Source: Pelagibacteraceae bacterium AG-337-G06
Lineage (GTDB): Bacteria > Pseudomonadota > Alphaproteobacteria > Pelagibacterales > AG-422-B15
Direction: 5' to 3'
DNA length: 64,000 nucleotides
Assembly: GCA_003282175.1 (NCBI GenBank)
Contig: QBZX01000003.1
Coordinates: 95,309-159,308, forward strand
Position numbers and translations under genes: made by a program. Shown here piece after piece: positions 33,625-44,520 of this stretch. The notes beneath the pieces were generated by a model. The model ran no database searches and had not been told where the DNA came from. It saw only the letters and a list, made by a program, of their open reading frames with translations. How positions within the stretch are numbered: position 1 is the stretch's first letter; each line of letters begins with the position of its first letter.

Positions 33625-33682
33625 TGATGGACAACGCGATATTCTTTTTTCATTAATTCCCCTAATTAATAGTTGTCCATCA
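33625..33682. repeat. Nested inverted repeats in the 180-base gap between smr and sdhB
   Basis: An 11-base perfect outer repeat (TGATGGACAAC at 33625-33635 and GTTGTCCATCA at 33672-33682) encloses a 7-base inner repeat (ATTAATT at 33652-33658 and AATTAAT at 33664-33670, loop CCCCT). The gap is the meeting point of two convergent transcripts. It could act as a two-way terminator or protect the sdh mRNA end, but there is no clean T tract beside the outer stem. Apart from this I see nothing else in the 33554-33734 gap. Confidence 0.6.
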
Positions 33683-33734
33683 TCCCCCCAATAAAACGGT
33701 TTTCAAGCAAACAAAGATATTTTTTAATTGATGA

Positions 33735-34511
33735 TTATTGTTGTGCAATCATCTGCTTAATTCCAGCAATTGCTTTAGCTGGGTTAAGGCCTTTTGGACA
33801 GGCTTGAGTACAGTTCATTATGGTGTGACATCTATAGACTTTAAATGTGTCATCCAGTTCTTTAAGTCTTTCTTTTCTTTCTTCATCACGACTATCCTGC
33901 AACCACCTATAGGATTGCAGTAAGACAGCTGGTCCTAAATACTTATCACTGTTCCACCAATAACTAGGACAAGATGTAGAACAACAAGCACATAATATGC
34001 ATTCATACAAGCCATCAAGTTTTTCTCGATCATTTCTTGATTGAATATTTTCTGTATCAGTCGCTTCTTGTTTTTGTTTTATTAGCCATGGCTTTATAGA
34101 CTTTAGTTGTTTGTAAAGATTTTTCAGATTCGTTACCAAGTCTTTGATAACGGGCATGTGAGGTAAAGGATATATTTTAATATCACCTTTCACATCTGAT
34201 ATTGCTTTTGTACATGCTAGTGTATTTGTACCATCAATATTCATAGCACATGAGCCGCAAATTCCTTCTCTGCAAGATCTTCTAAAAGTTAAAGAAGTAT
34301 CAACTTCATTTTTAATCTTCATAACAGCATCTAATACCATAGGACCGCAATCATCGATATCAACTTCATAAGTATCCATTCTAGGATTCTTATCATCCTC
34401 AGGAGACCATCTGTAAATTTTAAACTTTTTTACACGTTTATTTTCAGATTCTAATTTATAATAATCACCGTCAGTGAGTTTTGAGTTATCTGGAAGGTTA
34501 AATTGAACCAT
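33735..34511 (-). CDS. sdhB: Succinate dehydrogenase iron-sulfur subunit
   Basis: It carries electrons from FAD to quinone through three clusters. Cysteine motifs are [15 protein letters not shown] with a later Cys for [2Fe-2S], [12 protein letters not shown] for [4Fe-4S], and [17 protein letters not shown] for [3Fe-4S]. The 258 residues are full length. The start shares one base with the sdhA stop. It is last in sdhCDAB. Confidence 0.98.
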   Translation of the reverse strand: MVQFNLPDNSKLTDGDYYKLESENKRVKKFKIYRWSPEDDKNPRMDTYEVDIDDCGPMVLDAVMKIKNEVDTSLTFRRSCREGICGSCAMNIDGTNTLACTKAISDVKGDIKIYPLPHMPVIKDLVTNLKNLYKQLKSIKPWLIKQKQEATDTENIQSRNDREKLDGLYECILCACCSTSCPSYWWNSDKYLGPAVLLQSYRWLQDSRDEERKERLKELDDTFKVYRCHTIMNCTQACPKGLNPAKAIAGIKQMIAQQ

Positions 34512-36286
34512 TAATAAACTCTTGCTTTAGGTTCTATATATTTAACTTCATTTGAAAGGGTGTATTCATGAACTGATCTGTATTCCAGCTTACATTTTTC
34601 GTCGTCAAGCCAGGATAGTGTATGTTTCATCCAATTTTTATCGTCTCTTTCCTTGAAATCTTCTCTAGCATGCGCACCTCTGCTCTCTTTTCTATTATGA
34701 GCAGAATTCATAGTGACCACAGCTTGAGCAATAAGATTTTTATATTCTAAAGACTCTAATAAATCTGTATTCCAAACAAGTGATTTATCTTTTATCTTTA
34801 AGTTTTCACTATCCAACCAAGTTTCTTCGATGAGCTTTTTTCCTTCTGACATAATTTCGTCATCTCGGAATACCGCACAATGTTTTTGCATGACTTTTTG
34901 CATTTGAGACCTCAGTTCAGCAGTTGTAACATCACCGTCAGAATTTCTGGTAGCATCAAATCTTGCTATTACATCATCAATGACTGATTTAGGAATATCT
35001 TTATTTTTTTCGCCCTTAGGAACAATATCGTCAATTCTGTCTGCAGCAGCTTTTCCAAAAACAACAAGGTCAATTAGAGAATTAGATCCTAACCTATTTG
35101 CGCCATGAACGCTCACACAAGCTGACTCCCCAACAGCCATTAGCCCAGGTACGACTGTTTCATCACCCTTGACAAGATTCATAACCTCACCGTGGAAGTT
35201 GGTTGGTATTCCGCCCATATTATAATGAACTGTAGGTATTATGGGTATTGGATCTTTAGTTACATCCACTCCAGCAAAAACTTTTGCAGACTCTGATATC
35301 CCTGGTAGTCTTTCTTCAAGAATATTGGAGTCAATATGGTCTAGATGAAGATACATGTGATCTTTATCTTTCCCAACGCCTCTTCCATCAATAATTTCTT
35401 TGGTAATAGATCGTGACACTACATCTCTTGAGGCTAAGTCCTTTGCAGATGGAGCGTACCTTTCCATAAACCTTTCTCCTTCACTATTTACCAGGTATCC
35501 TCCTTCTCCTCTAGCGCCTTCAGTTATCAAACATCCAACACCATAAATTCCTGTAGGATGAAATTGAACAAATTCCATATCTTGCAGAGGAAGACCTGCC
35601 CTTAACACCATTGCATTTCCATCTCCTGTACATGTGTGAGCAGATGTAGCAGAGAAATAAACTCTTCCATAACCACCAGATGCTAATACGGTTTGTTTTG
35701 AATTAAATACATGTAGCTTACCATCCTCTAAACACCAGGCAACAACACCTCTGCATTCTCCTTCAACCATTAGTAAATCTAAAACAAAGTACTCAATGTA
35801 ATAATCCACATCGTGTTTGAGTGATTGCCCATAAAGAGTATGAATTATTGCATGGCCAGTTCTGTCTGCTGCAGCACATGTTCTTTGCGCAGTTCCATCG
35901 CCATAATTTTTTGTCATACCACCAAAAGCTCGCTGATATATTTTACCATCTTCTGTTCGACTGAATGGCACGCCATAATTTTCTAATTCTAAAACTGCTT
36001 TAGGCGCATTCTTACATAAATATTCGATTGCATCCTGGTCTCCAAGCCAATCTGACCCTTTAACTGTATCGTACATATGCCATCGCCAATCATCTTCTCC
36101 CATGTTTCCTAACGCAGCTGAGATTCCACCCTGTGCAGCAACCGTATGACTTCTTGTTGGAAACACTTTAGAGATACAAGCTGTCTTATATCCATTTTCT
36201 ACAGCGCCAACTGTTGCTCTTAATCCGGAGCCTCCAGCACCTACAACAACAACGTCGTAATCATGATATTCGATTTCGTAACTCAT
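34511..36286 (-). CDS. sdhA: Succinate dehydrogenase flavoprotein subunit
   Basis: It oxidises succinate to fumarate with covalently bound FAD. The flavin-linking histidine is in [15 protein letters not shown], the dinucleotide motif is [11 protein letters not shown], and substrate or structural blocks are QFHPTGIYG and [14 protein letters not shown]. The 591 residues are full length. It begins one base after sdhD and overlaps sdhB. Confidence 0.98.
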   Translation of the reverse strand: MSYEIEYHDYDVVVVGAGGSGLRATVGAVENGYKTACISKVFPTRSHTVAAQGGISAALGNMGEDDWRWHMYDTVKGSDWLGDQDAIEYLCKNAPKAVLELENYGVPFSRTEDGKIYQRAFGGMTKNYGDGTAQRTCAAADRTGHAIIHTLYGQSLKHDVDYYIEYFVLDLLMVEGECRGVVAWCLEDGKLHVFNSKQTVLASGGYGRVYFSATSAHTCTGDGNAMVLRAGLPLQDMEFVQFHPTGIYGVGCLITEGARGEGGYLVNSEGERFMERYAPSAKDLASRDVVSRSITKEIIDGRGVGKDKDHMYLHLDHIDSNILEERLPGISESAKVFAGVDVTKDPIPIIPTVHYNMGGIPTNFHGEVMNLVKGDETVVPGLMAVGESACVSVHGANRLGSNSLIDLVVFGKAAADRIDDIVPKGEKNKDIPKSVIDDVIARFDATRNSDGDVTTAELRSQMQKVMQKHCAVFRDDEIMSEGKKLIEETWLDSENLKIKDKSLVWNTDLLESLEYKNLIAQAVVTMNSAHNRKESRGAHAREDFKERDDKNWMKHTLSWLDDEKCKLEYRSVHEYTLSNEVKYIEPKARVY

Positions 36287-36287
36287 A

Positions 36288-36620
36288 TTAAAAAATTAAA
36301 ATTAACCACATTGATAAACATACAAAGATTAAAATAAGTATAAAAAAGAATGATATTAATAAATTAATTACCTTTTTAGCAGATTCGTCATGAATATAAT
36401 CTTCTAGTATCTCGTTAACTCCTAATCTCATATGAATTAGCCCTAAAACGGTAAATATCAATATAAATAAAATTGACCATAGGCTTCTTAATTCTTCCAA
36501 TATCAACTGATAAGGTTCGCCAGAGAAATGAATTATTCTCACAAACAGATATATGATGAATGGAATCAATAAAATGGTAGTTAATCTATGAATTTTCCAT
36601 GCATTTTTTGCTGATTCCAT
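36288..36620 (-). CDS. sdhD: Succinate dehydrogenase membrane anchor subunit SdhD
   Basis: A 110-residue protein with three membrane helices (about residues 13-33, 43-66, 84-108) and a conserved His-Met-Arg-Leu-Gly segment ([16 protein letters not shown]) typical of SdhD heme ligation. I start at the ATG at 36620 ([13 protein letters not shown]), two bases after sdhC ends. The track's longer frame begins inside sdhC and its first 46 residues are spurious. Confidence 0.92.
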   Translation of the reverse strand: MESAKNAWKIHRLTTILLIPFIIYLFVRIIHFSGEPYQLILEELRSLWSILFILIFTVLGLIHMRLGVNEILEDYIHDESAKKVINLLISFFFILILIFVCLSMWLILIF

Positions 36621-36622
36621 AA

Positions 36623-37000
36623 TTAAAATATGCCCATCACCATCATCCAGAAAATTACCGTTAGAACAACTGTAAGAAATACTGTTAACCATCCTGTCAA
36701 TTTGGCAGTATTTAAGTCCAATCCATAGCCTGAGTCCCAAAACAGATGTCTGATACAATTTGCAAAATAAAATAAATATGAAAATGTTAAACCAATAAGA
36801 ATTGTTCTAACAAATAAATTGTTAGCTAATTTGATTACAGTCTCAAAAAAATCTTCACCACTACCAATAGCGAATAGTAAAAATATTATTATCAATGATC
36901 CCAGCGATGAAACAACTCCTGTAATTCTGTGAAGAATAGATAAGATGGAAGTAATTTGCCATCTATAGACTTGAAGGTGAGGTGAAAGTGGATTGCTCAT
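36623..37000 (-). CDS. sdhC: Succinate dehydrogenase cytochrome b556 subunit SdhC
   Basis: A 125-residue heme and quinone-binding anchor. The N-terminal SPHLQVYRWQITSILSILHRITGVV is the family signature, including the Ser/Arg of the quinone site. Three membrane helices follow, with FANCIRHLFWDSG holding the heme ligand histidine. It is first in sdhCDAB, 49 bases after the lyase/hydratase fusion stop-side gene. Confidence 0.95.
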   Translation of the reverse strand: MSNPLSPHLQVYRWQITSILSILHRITGVVSSLGSLIIIFLLFAIGSGEDFFETVIKLANNLFVRTILIGLTFSYLFYFANCIRHLFWDSGYGLDLNTAKLTGWLTVFLTVVLTVIFWMMVMGIF

Positions 37001-37049
37001 TACTAATCACCTATTTATATCAAAAAGAATAGATTTAAACGACAGTAAA

Positions 37050-39008
37050 TTAATTTTTCCTTGGTATTAATGCCCAATAATCAAGACTTAAAAGCACCGA
37101 AGGATCAAATCTATTATTTGCATCCCGATGTTGAAATTGATACGCCTGCGCATCTCCTATTCCATTACTTCTTATTCGTAATGCTCCAAGCTTATCTGAA
37201 ACTTCAATCTTGTCTAAAATAGTACTCCACGCAAAAACTGTTGTTCCCGCAAAGCAAGGTGAAGCATGAGTACCTCCATTTATTGCAATAATTTTAAAAG
37301 CATTCGACAAGCCATTAAAGGTGAGAGCTCTTGTTAAGCTAATTACATGACCACCATATACAATCCGTTTACCAAATTTTCCACCTTTTTCAACGAAATG
37401 ATTGAAATGAACTTTAGCATTATTTTGGTACAGTTTAGTCGCCATCATATGTTCTGCTTCTTCTACTGTCATTCCATCAATGTGATTAATTTTTTCACTA
37501 ACATTATAATCTTCGTAACAAAGAGCAGATCCAGATGCTGCAAAGTCAAAATTCGAAACATCAAAATTATAATTTTTAGCAATAGATATTACTTCTTTAT
37601 TTGATACTTCCTTATTTAAGTCAGGAATTGAGGGATCAACTTTTTTAAGATTTTTATTTTTCTTTCTCACCATGACCCATCTTTTATAATCAATTACAGG
37701 ATCACCGTGTTGATTAGATCCGATTGAATGTACATAAACGACCCCGTTATCTCCATTTGAATTTTCTTTAATACCTATAACTTCTGACGTTGAATGAATT
37801 GTATCCCCTGGGTAAGCTGGTTTGAGAAATTTGCATTCAGCATATCCAAGATTAGCAATTGCATTTAATGAAATATCTGGAACGGTTTTTCCAAACGCAA
37901 TATTGAATAAAAGAAAATCATCAACTGGAGATTCATCTAAGGACATTTTTTTTGCAAACTCTTTTGATGAATGTAAGGCATACCTAGATCCATAAAGAGC
38001 TGTATACAATGCACAGTCTCCTGAAGTGATTGTTCTGGGTGTTGCATGAATAATTTTTTGACCCATTTTGAAGTCTTCAAAAAAATTACCAATTTTATAT
38101 TTACTTGTTGATGTTTGTAACTCCTCAATATGAGAGTCTTCCTCGACTTTATTGACTAGTGACTCGGCTTCTATAACTCTTTTTGCATGGGCAACATGAA
38201 GTTCTTCTATTTGACTATTCTCAAACGTTATAACACCAATGTTAGGATCCTTTTTTCGTGCCTCCTCAAAAGCTGCAACAATTCTTTTTGCTTTATCAAG
38301 CTGTTCTGGAGTTGGAGTGAAAATTTTATTGCATATTTGAATTTGCCCAGGGTGAATGAGTGTTTTGCCATCAAAACCTAATCCATGACTATAAGTACAT
38401 TCTTCCTCAAAACCTTTTGAGTCTTTAATATCGTTAAATACTCCATCTAATATCGATAATTTAAATGCTTTTGAAGCCATCATACATTTTTCAAAACTAG
38501 TAACTAAGGCGGTTCTTTTTAACTCGTCTTCTAGTCCGAGTTCAGTTGAAAGATCATTAGTTCCCATAACAAAACATTTTAAATATTTTGAAGATTTGGC
38601 AATGTCATATGCGTTTACTATGGAAAGTGCTGTCTCCATCATTACCCATATTTTTATTTCCTTATTATTAATATATTTTTCACACTCTTGTATATCTTTA
38701 GCCTCATTAACTTTTGGCACTAATATTGCATCTGGAGAACAATTCTCTAAAATTTTTAAATCTTTCTGCCCTTCTTCAGAATCAAAATTATTTATTCTTA
38801 TTACCTGCTCTTTGTTTTTATTCACTCCTGAATTTAAAATATCAATAATGGCTTTTCTTGCATCTTCTTTTGCGCTCAATGCTACAGAGTCCTCTAAATC
38901 GTAAATCAATGAGTCGACATCCAATGTACTGCTCTTTTTTAGTGCCTTGGCATTAGAGCCTGGAACGTAAAGCACACTCCTTCTTGGTTTTCTTATATCT
39001 TTTCTCAT
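37050..39008 (-). CDS. Fusion of malyl-CoA/methylmalyl-CoA lyase-like and mesaconyl-CoA hydratase-like domains
   Basis: A 652-residue two-domain protein. Residues 1-290 form a HpcH/CitE-type CoA lyase: RRSVLYVPGSNAKAL, LIYDLEDSVA, VIRIN, WVMMETALSIVNA and MGTNDLSTELG. Residues about 305-652 form a MaoC-type double hotdog hydratase: IGNFFEDFKMGQKIIHATPR, SGDCALYTALYGSRYAL, FGKTVPDISLNAIANLGYA, RWVMVRKK, which closely match mesaconyl-CoA hydratase. In the ethylmalonyl-CoA pathway these two activities are consecutive: hydration of mesaconyl-CoA and cleavage of methylmalyl-CoA to glyoxylate and propionyl-CoA. In the species I know they are separate genes. The frame is continuous, with no stop. 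The start overlaps the asd stop (TAATG). The domain assignment is firm; the pathway is inferred. Confidence 0.85.
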   Translation of the reverse strand: MRKDIRKPRRSVLYVPGSNAKALKKSSTLDVDSLIYDLEDSVALSAKEDARKAIIDILNSGVNKNKEQVIRINNFDSEEGQKDLKILENCSPDAILVPKVNEAKDIQECEKYINNKEIKIWVMMETALSIVNAYDIAKSSKYLKCFVMGTNDLSTELGLEDELKRTALVTSFEKCMMASKAFKLSILDGVFNDIKDSKGFEEECTYSHGLGFDGKTLIHPGQIQICNKIFTPTPEQLDKAKRIVAAFEEARKKDPNIGVITFENSQIEELHVAHAKRVIEAESLVNKVEEDSHIEELQTSTSKYKIGNFFEDFKMGQKIIHATPRTITSGDCALYTALYGSRYALHSSKEFAKKMSLDESPVDDFLLFNIAFGKTVPDISLNAIANLGYAECKFLKPAYPGDTIHSTSEVIGIKENSNGDNGVVYVHSIGSNQHGDPVIDYKRWVMVRKKNKNLKKVDPSIPDLNKEVSNKEVISIAKNYNFDVSNFDFAASGSALCYEDYNVSEKINHIDGMTVEEAEHMMATKLYQNNAKVHFNHFVEKGGKFGKRIVYGGHVISLTRALTFNGLSNAFKIIAINGGTHASPCFAGTTVFAWSTILDKIEVSDKLGALRIRSNGIGDAQAYQFQHRDANNRFDPSVLLSLDYWALIPRKN

Positions 39009-40021
39009 TATTTTAAATGGTCCTCTATCAGCATTTCAGCAATTTGAATTGTGTTTAAGGCTGCACCTTTCCTCAAATTATCAGATACTACCCAAATTGA
39101 TAAACCATTTTTAGTTGAAGTGTCTTCTCTAATTCTTGAAATATAAGTATCGTCATTACCAGCACATTCTTTCGGAGTTACATACCCACCATCTTCACGT
39201 TCATCGAGTAATTTACAACCTGGCGCATTTTTAATCGCCTCTCTTGCTTGCTCTACAGACACTTTTTCATGAAATTCAATATTCACTGCCTCTGAATGAC
39301 CAATGAAAACCGGTACTCTCACACATGTTGCGCTAAATTCTATTTCATTAGACAGAATCTTTTTTGTTTCTTGATTCATCTTAAGCTCTTCTTTTGTATA
39401 CCCATCATCCATAAATTTATCAATATGAGGTATAACATTAAATGCAATTGGTTTTGTAAACTTAACATTGTCTTTTATTTCATCTGAGAACATGTTTTTT
39501 GTTTGGTCAAATAATTCATCCATACCAGCTTTACCTGCACCTGAAACAGATTGATAAGTTGAAACAATCACTTTTTTTATTTTAGAAATTTCATGCAATG
39601 GCTTTAATGCTACGACTAGTTGTATTGTTGAACAATTAGGATTTGCAATAATATTTTTTATTTTATAATTTTTTATTGCATCGGGATTTACTTCAGGAAC
39701 AATTAAGGGTACATCTTTATCCATTCTGAATTGACTTGAATTATCGATAACAATGCAATTTTTTTCAGCAAACATGGGTGCCCATTCTTTTGATACGCTT
39801 GCTCCAGCTGAAAATAGTGCTAGATCAACTTTTGCTGGATCAAATTTGTCAATGGCTTCAACTGTGAGCTCCTTATCTCCAAATTCAACTTTCGTTCCTT
39901 CACTTTTGCTTGATGCAACAGGAAAAATGTTTGCTGAATCATACTTTTTATCTGAAAGTATATTGAGCATCTCTCTACCGACATTCCCAGTTGCTCCAAC
40001 TATTGCGATATTTAAGCTCAT
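39008..40021 (-). CDS. asd: Aspartate-semialdehyde dehydrogenase
   Basis: It reduces aspartyl phosphate to the semialdehyde for lysine, threonine and methionine synthesis. GATGNVGREML binds NADP; the catalytic cysteine is in ANPNCSTIQLV; SVSGAGKAGMDEL and the His of FIGHSEAVNIEF complete the active site. The 337 residues are normal. It lies three bases after leuB, a common alphaproteobacterial pairing. Confidence 0.97.
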   Translation of the reverse strand: MSLNIAIVGATGNVGREMLNILSDKKYDSANIFPVASSKSEGTKVEFGDKELTVEAIDKFDPAKVDLALFSAGASVSKEWAPMFAEKNCIVIDNSSQFRMDKDVPLIVPEVNPDAIKNYKIKNIIANPNCSTIQLVVALKPLHEISKIKKVIVSTYQSVSGAGKAGMDELFDQTKNMFSDEIKDNVKFTKPIAFNVIPHIDKFMDDGYTKEELKMNQETKKILSNEIEFSATCVRVPVFIGHSEAVNIEFHEKVSVEQAREAIKNAPGCKLLDEREDGGYVTPKECAGNDDTYISRIREDTSTKNGLSIWVVSDNLRKGAALNTIQIAEMLIEDHLK

Positions 40022-40024
40022 AAA

Positions 40025-41134
40025 TTAGAAATTCTGTTTTAATTGATTAATAATTTTTTCTCCCATTTCAACTGTCGACAAATTTTTATTATCATCACCT
40101 ATTAAGTCGGCTGTCTTATAGCCATCTGAAAGTACTTTATTAACAGATTGATTAATGAGATCAGATTCCTTATCCATATTAAATGAATATTTAAGACACA
40201 TTGCAAAACTTAAGATAGATGCAATAGGATTAGCTATTCCTTTGCCAGCAATATCAGGCGCTGATCCGTGAACGGGTTCATAAAGAGATTTTCTAGAGTT
40301 ATTTGAATCAAAAGCGCCCAATGAAGCTGAAGGCAGCATTCCTAGAGACCCTGTTAACATAGCGGCTTCATCGGAAAGAATATCTCCAAATAAATTGTCA
40401 GTAACAATTACGTCAAATTGTTTTGGATTTCTTACAAGTTGCATAGCGCAATTGTCTGCATACATATGTGAAAGCTCAACATTTGGATATTCATTTTTAT
40501 GAATGTAAGAAACTTCTTCTCTCCATAAAATACCCGACTCCATAACATTTGATTTTTCACATGAAGTTACTCTATTGTCTCTTTTGCTTGCCAGTTCAAA
40601 AGCAATTCTTGCAACTCTTCTTATTTCCTCTGTAGTGTATGACTGGGTATTAATTCCAATTCTGGTTCCATCACTTTTTTCTTCAATACCTCTTGGCTCT
40701 CCAAAATAAATACCACCTGTAAGTTCTCTGACAATTAGGATGTCTAAACCAGAAACAAGTTCAGATTTTAAAGATGATGCATCAACCATTGATTCAAAAC
40801 ATAAAGCGGGTCTTAAATTAGCAAATAGATCCATTTCTTTTCTAATACTTAAAAGCCCTTGCTCAGGCCTTAGAGAAAAATCAAGATTATCCCACTTTTC
40901 TCCTCCAACGGCACCAAGTAAGACTGCGTGAGAGTCTTTTGCCTTAGCTAATGTTTCATCTGATAAGGGAACACCGTATCGATCATAAGCTGCTCCACCA
41001 ATATCATCTTTTTGTATTTCAAAAACAACATCACTTTTTTCTTCAACACATTTAGCAACTTTAATAACTTCATCCATTACTTCTGGACCAATACCATCTC
41101 CAGATAAAATTAATAATTTATATAATTTTCTCAT
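40025..41134 (-). CDS. leuB: 3-isopropylmalate dehydrogenase
   Basis: It oxidises and decarboxylates 3-isopropylmalate in leucine synthesis. It has [34 protein letters not shown], the metal-binding aspartates in [14 protein letters not shown] and [18 protein letters not shown]. The 369 residues are full length. It overlaps leuD by four bases. Confidence 0.98.
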   Translation of the reverse strand: MRKLYKLLILSGDGIGPEVMDEVIKVAKCVEEKSDVVFEIQKDDIGGAAYDRYGVPLSDETLAKAKDSHAVLLGAVGGEKWDNLDFSLRPEQGLLSIRKEMDLFANLRPALCFESMVDASSLKSELVSGLDILIVRELTGGIYFGEPRGIEEKSDGTRIGINTQSYTTEEIRRVARIAFELASKRDNRVTSCEKSNVMESGILWREEVSYIHKNEYPNVELSHMYADNCAMQLVRNPKQFDVIVTDNLFGDILSDEAAMLTGSLGMLPSASLGAFDSNNSRKSLYEPVHGSAPDIAGKGIANPIASILSFAMCLKYSFNMDKESDLINQSVNKVLSDGYKTADLIGDDNKNLSTVEMGEKIINQLKQNF

Positions 41135-41757
41135 ATTATTTCGCTTCTAAATAACCAAGGCGTTTTCTTAGCTTGATTATTTTCAAAATCTGAAATCGAA
41201 CTTGATTTATTTAAAGTCATGCCAATGTCGTCAAGTCCTTCAATTAAACATTTCTTCTTAACAGGATCGATTTCGAATGTTATTTCCTTTTGTTCATTGT
41301 TTTCTAAATAAGTTATGTTCTGCTTTTCTAGGTCAATGTTGAAATTCAATGTATTCTCAGCAGAGTCCTGTAATTTAGCTACAGTTTCTTCGTCAAGAAT
41401 TATAGGTAAAATACCATTTTTGAAACAGTTATTATAAAATATATCGGCGTAACTTGGCGCAATTATACATTTAATACCATAGTCAGCAATTGACCAAGGG
41501 GCATGTTCCCGTGAAGAGCCACAACCAAAATTTTTACCCGCTATCAAGATACTCGCACCTTTATACTGATCTTGATTGAGTTCAAAAGAATCTATTTTAT
41601 TACCATCCTGATCAAACTTTAACTCAAAAAATAAATATTCTCCAAGACCGGTTCTTTTAATAGTTTTCAAAAACTGTTTTGGAATTATCATATCTGTATC
41701 AACATTAGTTATCCGTAAAGGAATTGCGTTACCAGTTAGTTTATTAAATTTCTCCAT
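41131..41757 (-). CDS. leuD: 3-isopropylmalate dehydratase small subunit
   Basis: The swivel domain of isopropylmalate isomerase. [20 protein letters not shown] and the conserved [15 protein letters not shown], which holds the substrate-binding residues, are present. The 208 residues are full length for the alphaproteobacterial type. Its ATG shares one base with the leuC stop. Confidence 0.97.
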   Translation of the reverse strand: MEKFNKLTGNAIPLRITNVDTDMIIPKQFLKTIKRTGLGEYLFFELKFDQDGNKIDSFELNQDQYKGASILIAGKNFGCGSSREHAPWSIADYGIKCIIAPSYADIFYNNCFKNGILPIILDEETVAKLQDSAENTLNFNIDLEKQNITYLENNEQKEITFEIDPVKKKCLIEGLDDIGMTLNKSSSISDFENNQAKKTPWLFRSEII

Positions 41758-43160
41758 TATAGATCTCTAAAATCAGTTAATTTACCTTTGATAGCTGCAG
41801 CAGCAGCCATTTGTGGACTCATTAAGTGTGTTCGCCCACCTCTTCCTTGTCTTCCTTCAAAATTTCTATTTGAAGTTGATGCACATCTTTCTTGAGGTTT
41901 AAGTTTATCTGCATTCATGGCTAAACACATTGAACATCCAGGATCCCTCCAATCGAACCCTGCTTCTATAAATATTTTGTCTAAGCCTTCTTTTTCTGCC
42001 TGTTCTTTTACAAGTCCCGAGCCTGGAACAATCATTGCATGAACATTTTTTTCAACTTTGCGACCTTTTGCAATTTTAGATACGGCCCTTAAATCTTCTA
42101 TTCGTCCATTCGTGCAAGATCCGATAAAAACTTTGTTTACTTCAATTTCATTAATTGGCGTATTGGGTTCTAGACCCATATAGTCAAGCGCTCTTTCAAT
42201 AGATCTCTTTTTTTCATCACTACTTGCATTTTTTGGATCAGGAACATAGCCATCGATCGAGACAACATCTTCTGGACTTGTTCCCCAAGTGACTTGGGGA
42301 ATAATTTCATCAGCTTTTATTTCTACGATCTCGTCATATTGTGCGCCTTCATCAGTAGCAAGCGATTGCCAATACCTAATAGCTGTTTCAAACTCAACTC
42401 CAGAAGGAGCAAGTGGTCTGCCCTTTAAATATTCCCAAGTTTTCTCATCAGGGCTGATTAAACCAGCTCTTGCACCTGCCTCAATAGACATATTGCAAAC
42501 TGTCATTCTGCCTTCCATTGATAAATTTCTAATTACGTCACCTGTATATTCAATCACATAACCTGTTCCACCAGCAGTTCCTATTTTTTTTATAATTGCT
42601 AATATTATATCTTTCGCAGTTACTCCATCCATGACCTCACCTGTAATTTTAATGCACATATTTTTAGCTTTTGTTTGAATCAGAGTTTGAGTAGCAAGAG
42701 TATGTTCAACTTCAGATGTTCCTATGCCCCACGCTAAAGCTCCAAAAGCACCATGAGTGGACGTATGACTATCTCCACAAACTATTGTCATTCCAGGTTG
42801 AGTAAATCCTTGCTCGGGGCCAACAATATGAACTATACCTTGCCGCTTATCTGACATCGGTAAGTAAGTAATATTATTTTCCCTAGCGTTCCTCTCTAAT
42901 GTTTCAACTTGTAATTTAGAGTCTGGGTCTGCTATGCCCTTATCCCTATCCATAGTGGGCACATTATGGTCTGCTGTAGCCAGAGTAAATTCAGGTCTTC
43001 TAACTTTTCTACCGCTCATTCGCAATCCCTCAAAGGCTTGTGGACTTGTTACCTCGTGGACAAGATGTCGGTCAATATAAAGTATTGTAGTTCCATCATC
43101 ATTAATGGAAACGATATGGTTATCCCATATTTTATCATACAAAGTTTTTGGCGCACTCAT
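41757..43160 (-). CDS. leuC: 3-isopropylmalate dehydratase large subunit
   Basis: An aconitase-family [4Fe-4S] enzyme that isomerises 2- to 3-isopropylmalate. Cluster cysteines are in [14 protein letters not shown] and [24 protein letters not shown] and [24 protein letters not shown] are family blocks. The 467 residues are full length. It sits downstream of rplS, linking the ribosomal cluster to the leucine genes. Confidence 0.98.
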   Translation of the reverse strand: MSAPKTLYDKIWDNHIVSINDDGTTILYIDRHLVHEVTSPQAFEGLRMSGRKVRRPEFTLATADHNVPTMDRDKGIADPDSKLQVETLERNARENNITYLPMSDKRQGIVHIVGPEQGFTQPGMTIVCGDSHTSTHGAFGALAWGIGTSEVEHTLATQTLIQTKAKNMCIKITGEVMDGVTAKDIILAIIKKIGTAGGTGYVIEYTGDVIRNLSMEGRMTVCNMSIEAGARAGLISPDEKTWEYLKGRPLAPSGVEFETAIRYWQSLATDEGAQYDEIVEIKADEIIPQVTWGTSPEDVVSIDGYVPDPKNASSDEKKRSIERALDYMGLEPNTPINEIEVNKVFIGSCTNGRIEDLRAVSKIAKGRKVEKNVHAMIVPGSGLVKEQAEKEGLDKIFIEAGFDWRDPGCSMCLAMNADKLKPQERCASTSNRNFEGRQGRGGRTHLMSPQMAAAAAIKGKLTDFRDL

Positions 43161-43196
43161 AATTCAGTTAATGATATTAAAAAGAAAAAGAATTGT

Positions 43197-43772
43197 TTAT
43201 TCTTTTGTACTGTCTGTTTCTTCTGATTTTCCATCTTCCGCCTCAGGACTATTTTCCTCTTTTGCTTCAGGGGTATCTTCAGTTTGTGACTCTGAAGTCT
43301 CAGCTTGCATGGTAGCCTCCTCTTCAGTTGCAAGTTCTTCTGCGGCAACGATTTGTTCTTCCGCAACCTCTTCTGTTTCATCAATATAAAGACTAGCTAA
43401 ATCAGGCTGCTTCTTTCTAATTCTTTCAACAATTCTTGCTTTTTTACCAGTCAGGTCTCTTAAGTAGTAAAGCTTTGCTCTTCTCACATGCCCACTTCTT
43501 ACAATGGAAATGGAGTCAATAGTTGGGCTAAAAATTGGAAAAACTCTTTCAACACCTTCACCAAAAGATATTTTTCTTACCGTGAATGAAGAACTGAGGC
43601 CTCTATTCTTTTTTCTTATACAAACACCTTCGAATGCTTGGATACGTTCTCTTGTACCTTCTCTAACCTTAACATTTACTCTGACAGTATCACCTGGATG
43701 AAACTGAGGTATTTTCTTACCCTTTATAAGTGTCTTGATTTGATCTTTTTCAAACTGTTCAATAATATTCAT
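43197..43772 (-). CDS. rplS: 50S ribosomal protein L19 with long acidic tail
   Basis: It lies at the subunit interface. The core is residues 1-118 ([52 protein letters not shown]). The usual length is about 115-145; here a further 70 residues rich in Glu, Ala, Ser and Thr follow, ending SEETDSTKE. The tail has no recognisable domain. Similar but shorter extensions occur in other alphaproteobacteria. A good GAGG ribosome binding site precedes the ATG. Confidence 0.97.
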   Translation of the reverse strand: MNIIEQFEKDQIKTLIKGKKIPQFHPGDTVRVNVKVREGTRERIQAFEGVCIRKKNRGLSSSFTVRKISFGEGVERVFPIFSPTIDSISIVRSGHVRRAKLYYLRDLTGKKARIVERIRKKQPDLASLYIDETEEVAEEQIVAAEELATEEEATMQAETSESQTEDTPEAKEENSPEAEDGKSEETDSTKE

Positions 43773-43799
43773 GATTGCCTCGCACCGTCTTTTAATACT

Positions 43800-44516
43800 T
43801 TATTTCTTGCTTGTCTTGTTTTTTTTGTAGTTTTTCCATATGTCTGGCCTCATTTTCTTAGTTATTTTCTCAGACATATCCAAGCGCCATTTACTGATAT
43901 TCTTATGATTACCAGACAGCAATACATCTGGAATAGTTATGTTTTTCCATGTTTTTGGCCTGGTATATTGTGGATACTCTAATAAGTCATTGTTAAATGA
44001 TTCCATTTCACTAGATTCACTATGTCCCAAAGTCCCTGGAAGGAGTCTGACTATTGACTCAACTAAAACCTGAGCAGCTAACTCTCCACCGGCTAAAATG
44101 TAGTCTCCAATACTTAATTCTTCTATCTCGTAATAATCCAAAAGGCGTTGATCAATTCCCTCATACCTACCGCAGAGAAGATTTATTCCTTTCATTTTTG
44201 ATAATTTGCTAACTTTCTTTTGCGTAAGAGGTTTTCCCCTTGGACTTAAGTAAATTAGAGGATATTTTTCTTTGGATTTAATATTTCTATAGCATGCATC
44301 AATAGCTTTACCCATGATATCTGGTTTAAAAATCATTCCTGGTCCACCACCAGCTGTTGTATCATCAATTTTTTTATGTTTATCTTTAGTATATTTCCGA
44401 GGGTCAATTGTTTTTAATGACCATATCTTTTTGCTATGAGCTTTACCTATAACACCTTGTCCGAGTATTCCAGGAAAAGAGTCAGGAAATATTGATATGA
44501 TTTTAACTTTATACAT
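43800..44516 (-). CDS. trmD: tRNA (guanine37-N1)-methyltransferase TrmD
   Basis: A SPOUT methyltransferase making m1G37. The knot region is visible in LLCGRYEGIDQRLLDYY and LSIGDYILAGGELAAQVLVES, and GGGPGMIFKPD is the N-terminal family block. The 238 residues are full length. It lies four bases after rimM and 27 before rplS, the classic rpsP-rimM-trmD-rplS order. Confidence 0.98.
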   Translation of the reverse strand: MYKVKIISIFPDSFPGILGQGVIGKAHSKKIWSLKTIDPRKYTKDKHKKIDDTTAGGGPGMIFKPDIMGKAIDACYRNIKSKEKYPLIYLSPRGKPLTQKKVSKLSKMKGINLLCGRYEGIDQRLLDYYEIEELSIGDYILAGGELAAQVLVESIVRLLPGTLGHSESSEMESFNNDLLEYPQYTRPKTWKNITIPDVLLSGNHKNISKWRLDMSEKITKKMRPDIWKNYKKNKTSKK

Positions 44517-44520
44517 TTTG

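Noticed and set aside
36621-36758. N-terminal extension of SdhD by 46 residues
   Set aside because: It is out-of-frame sequence inside sdhC; SdhD similarity begins at the ATG at 36620.
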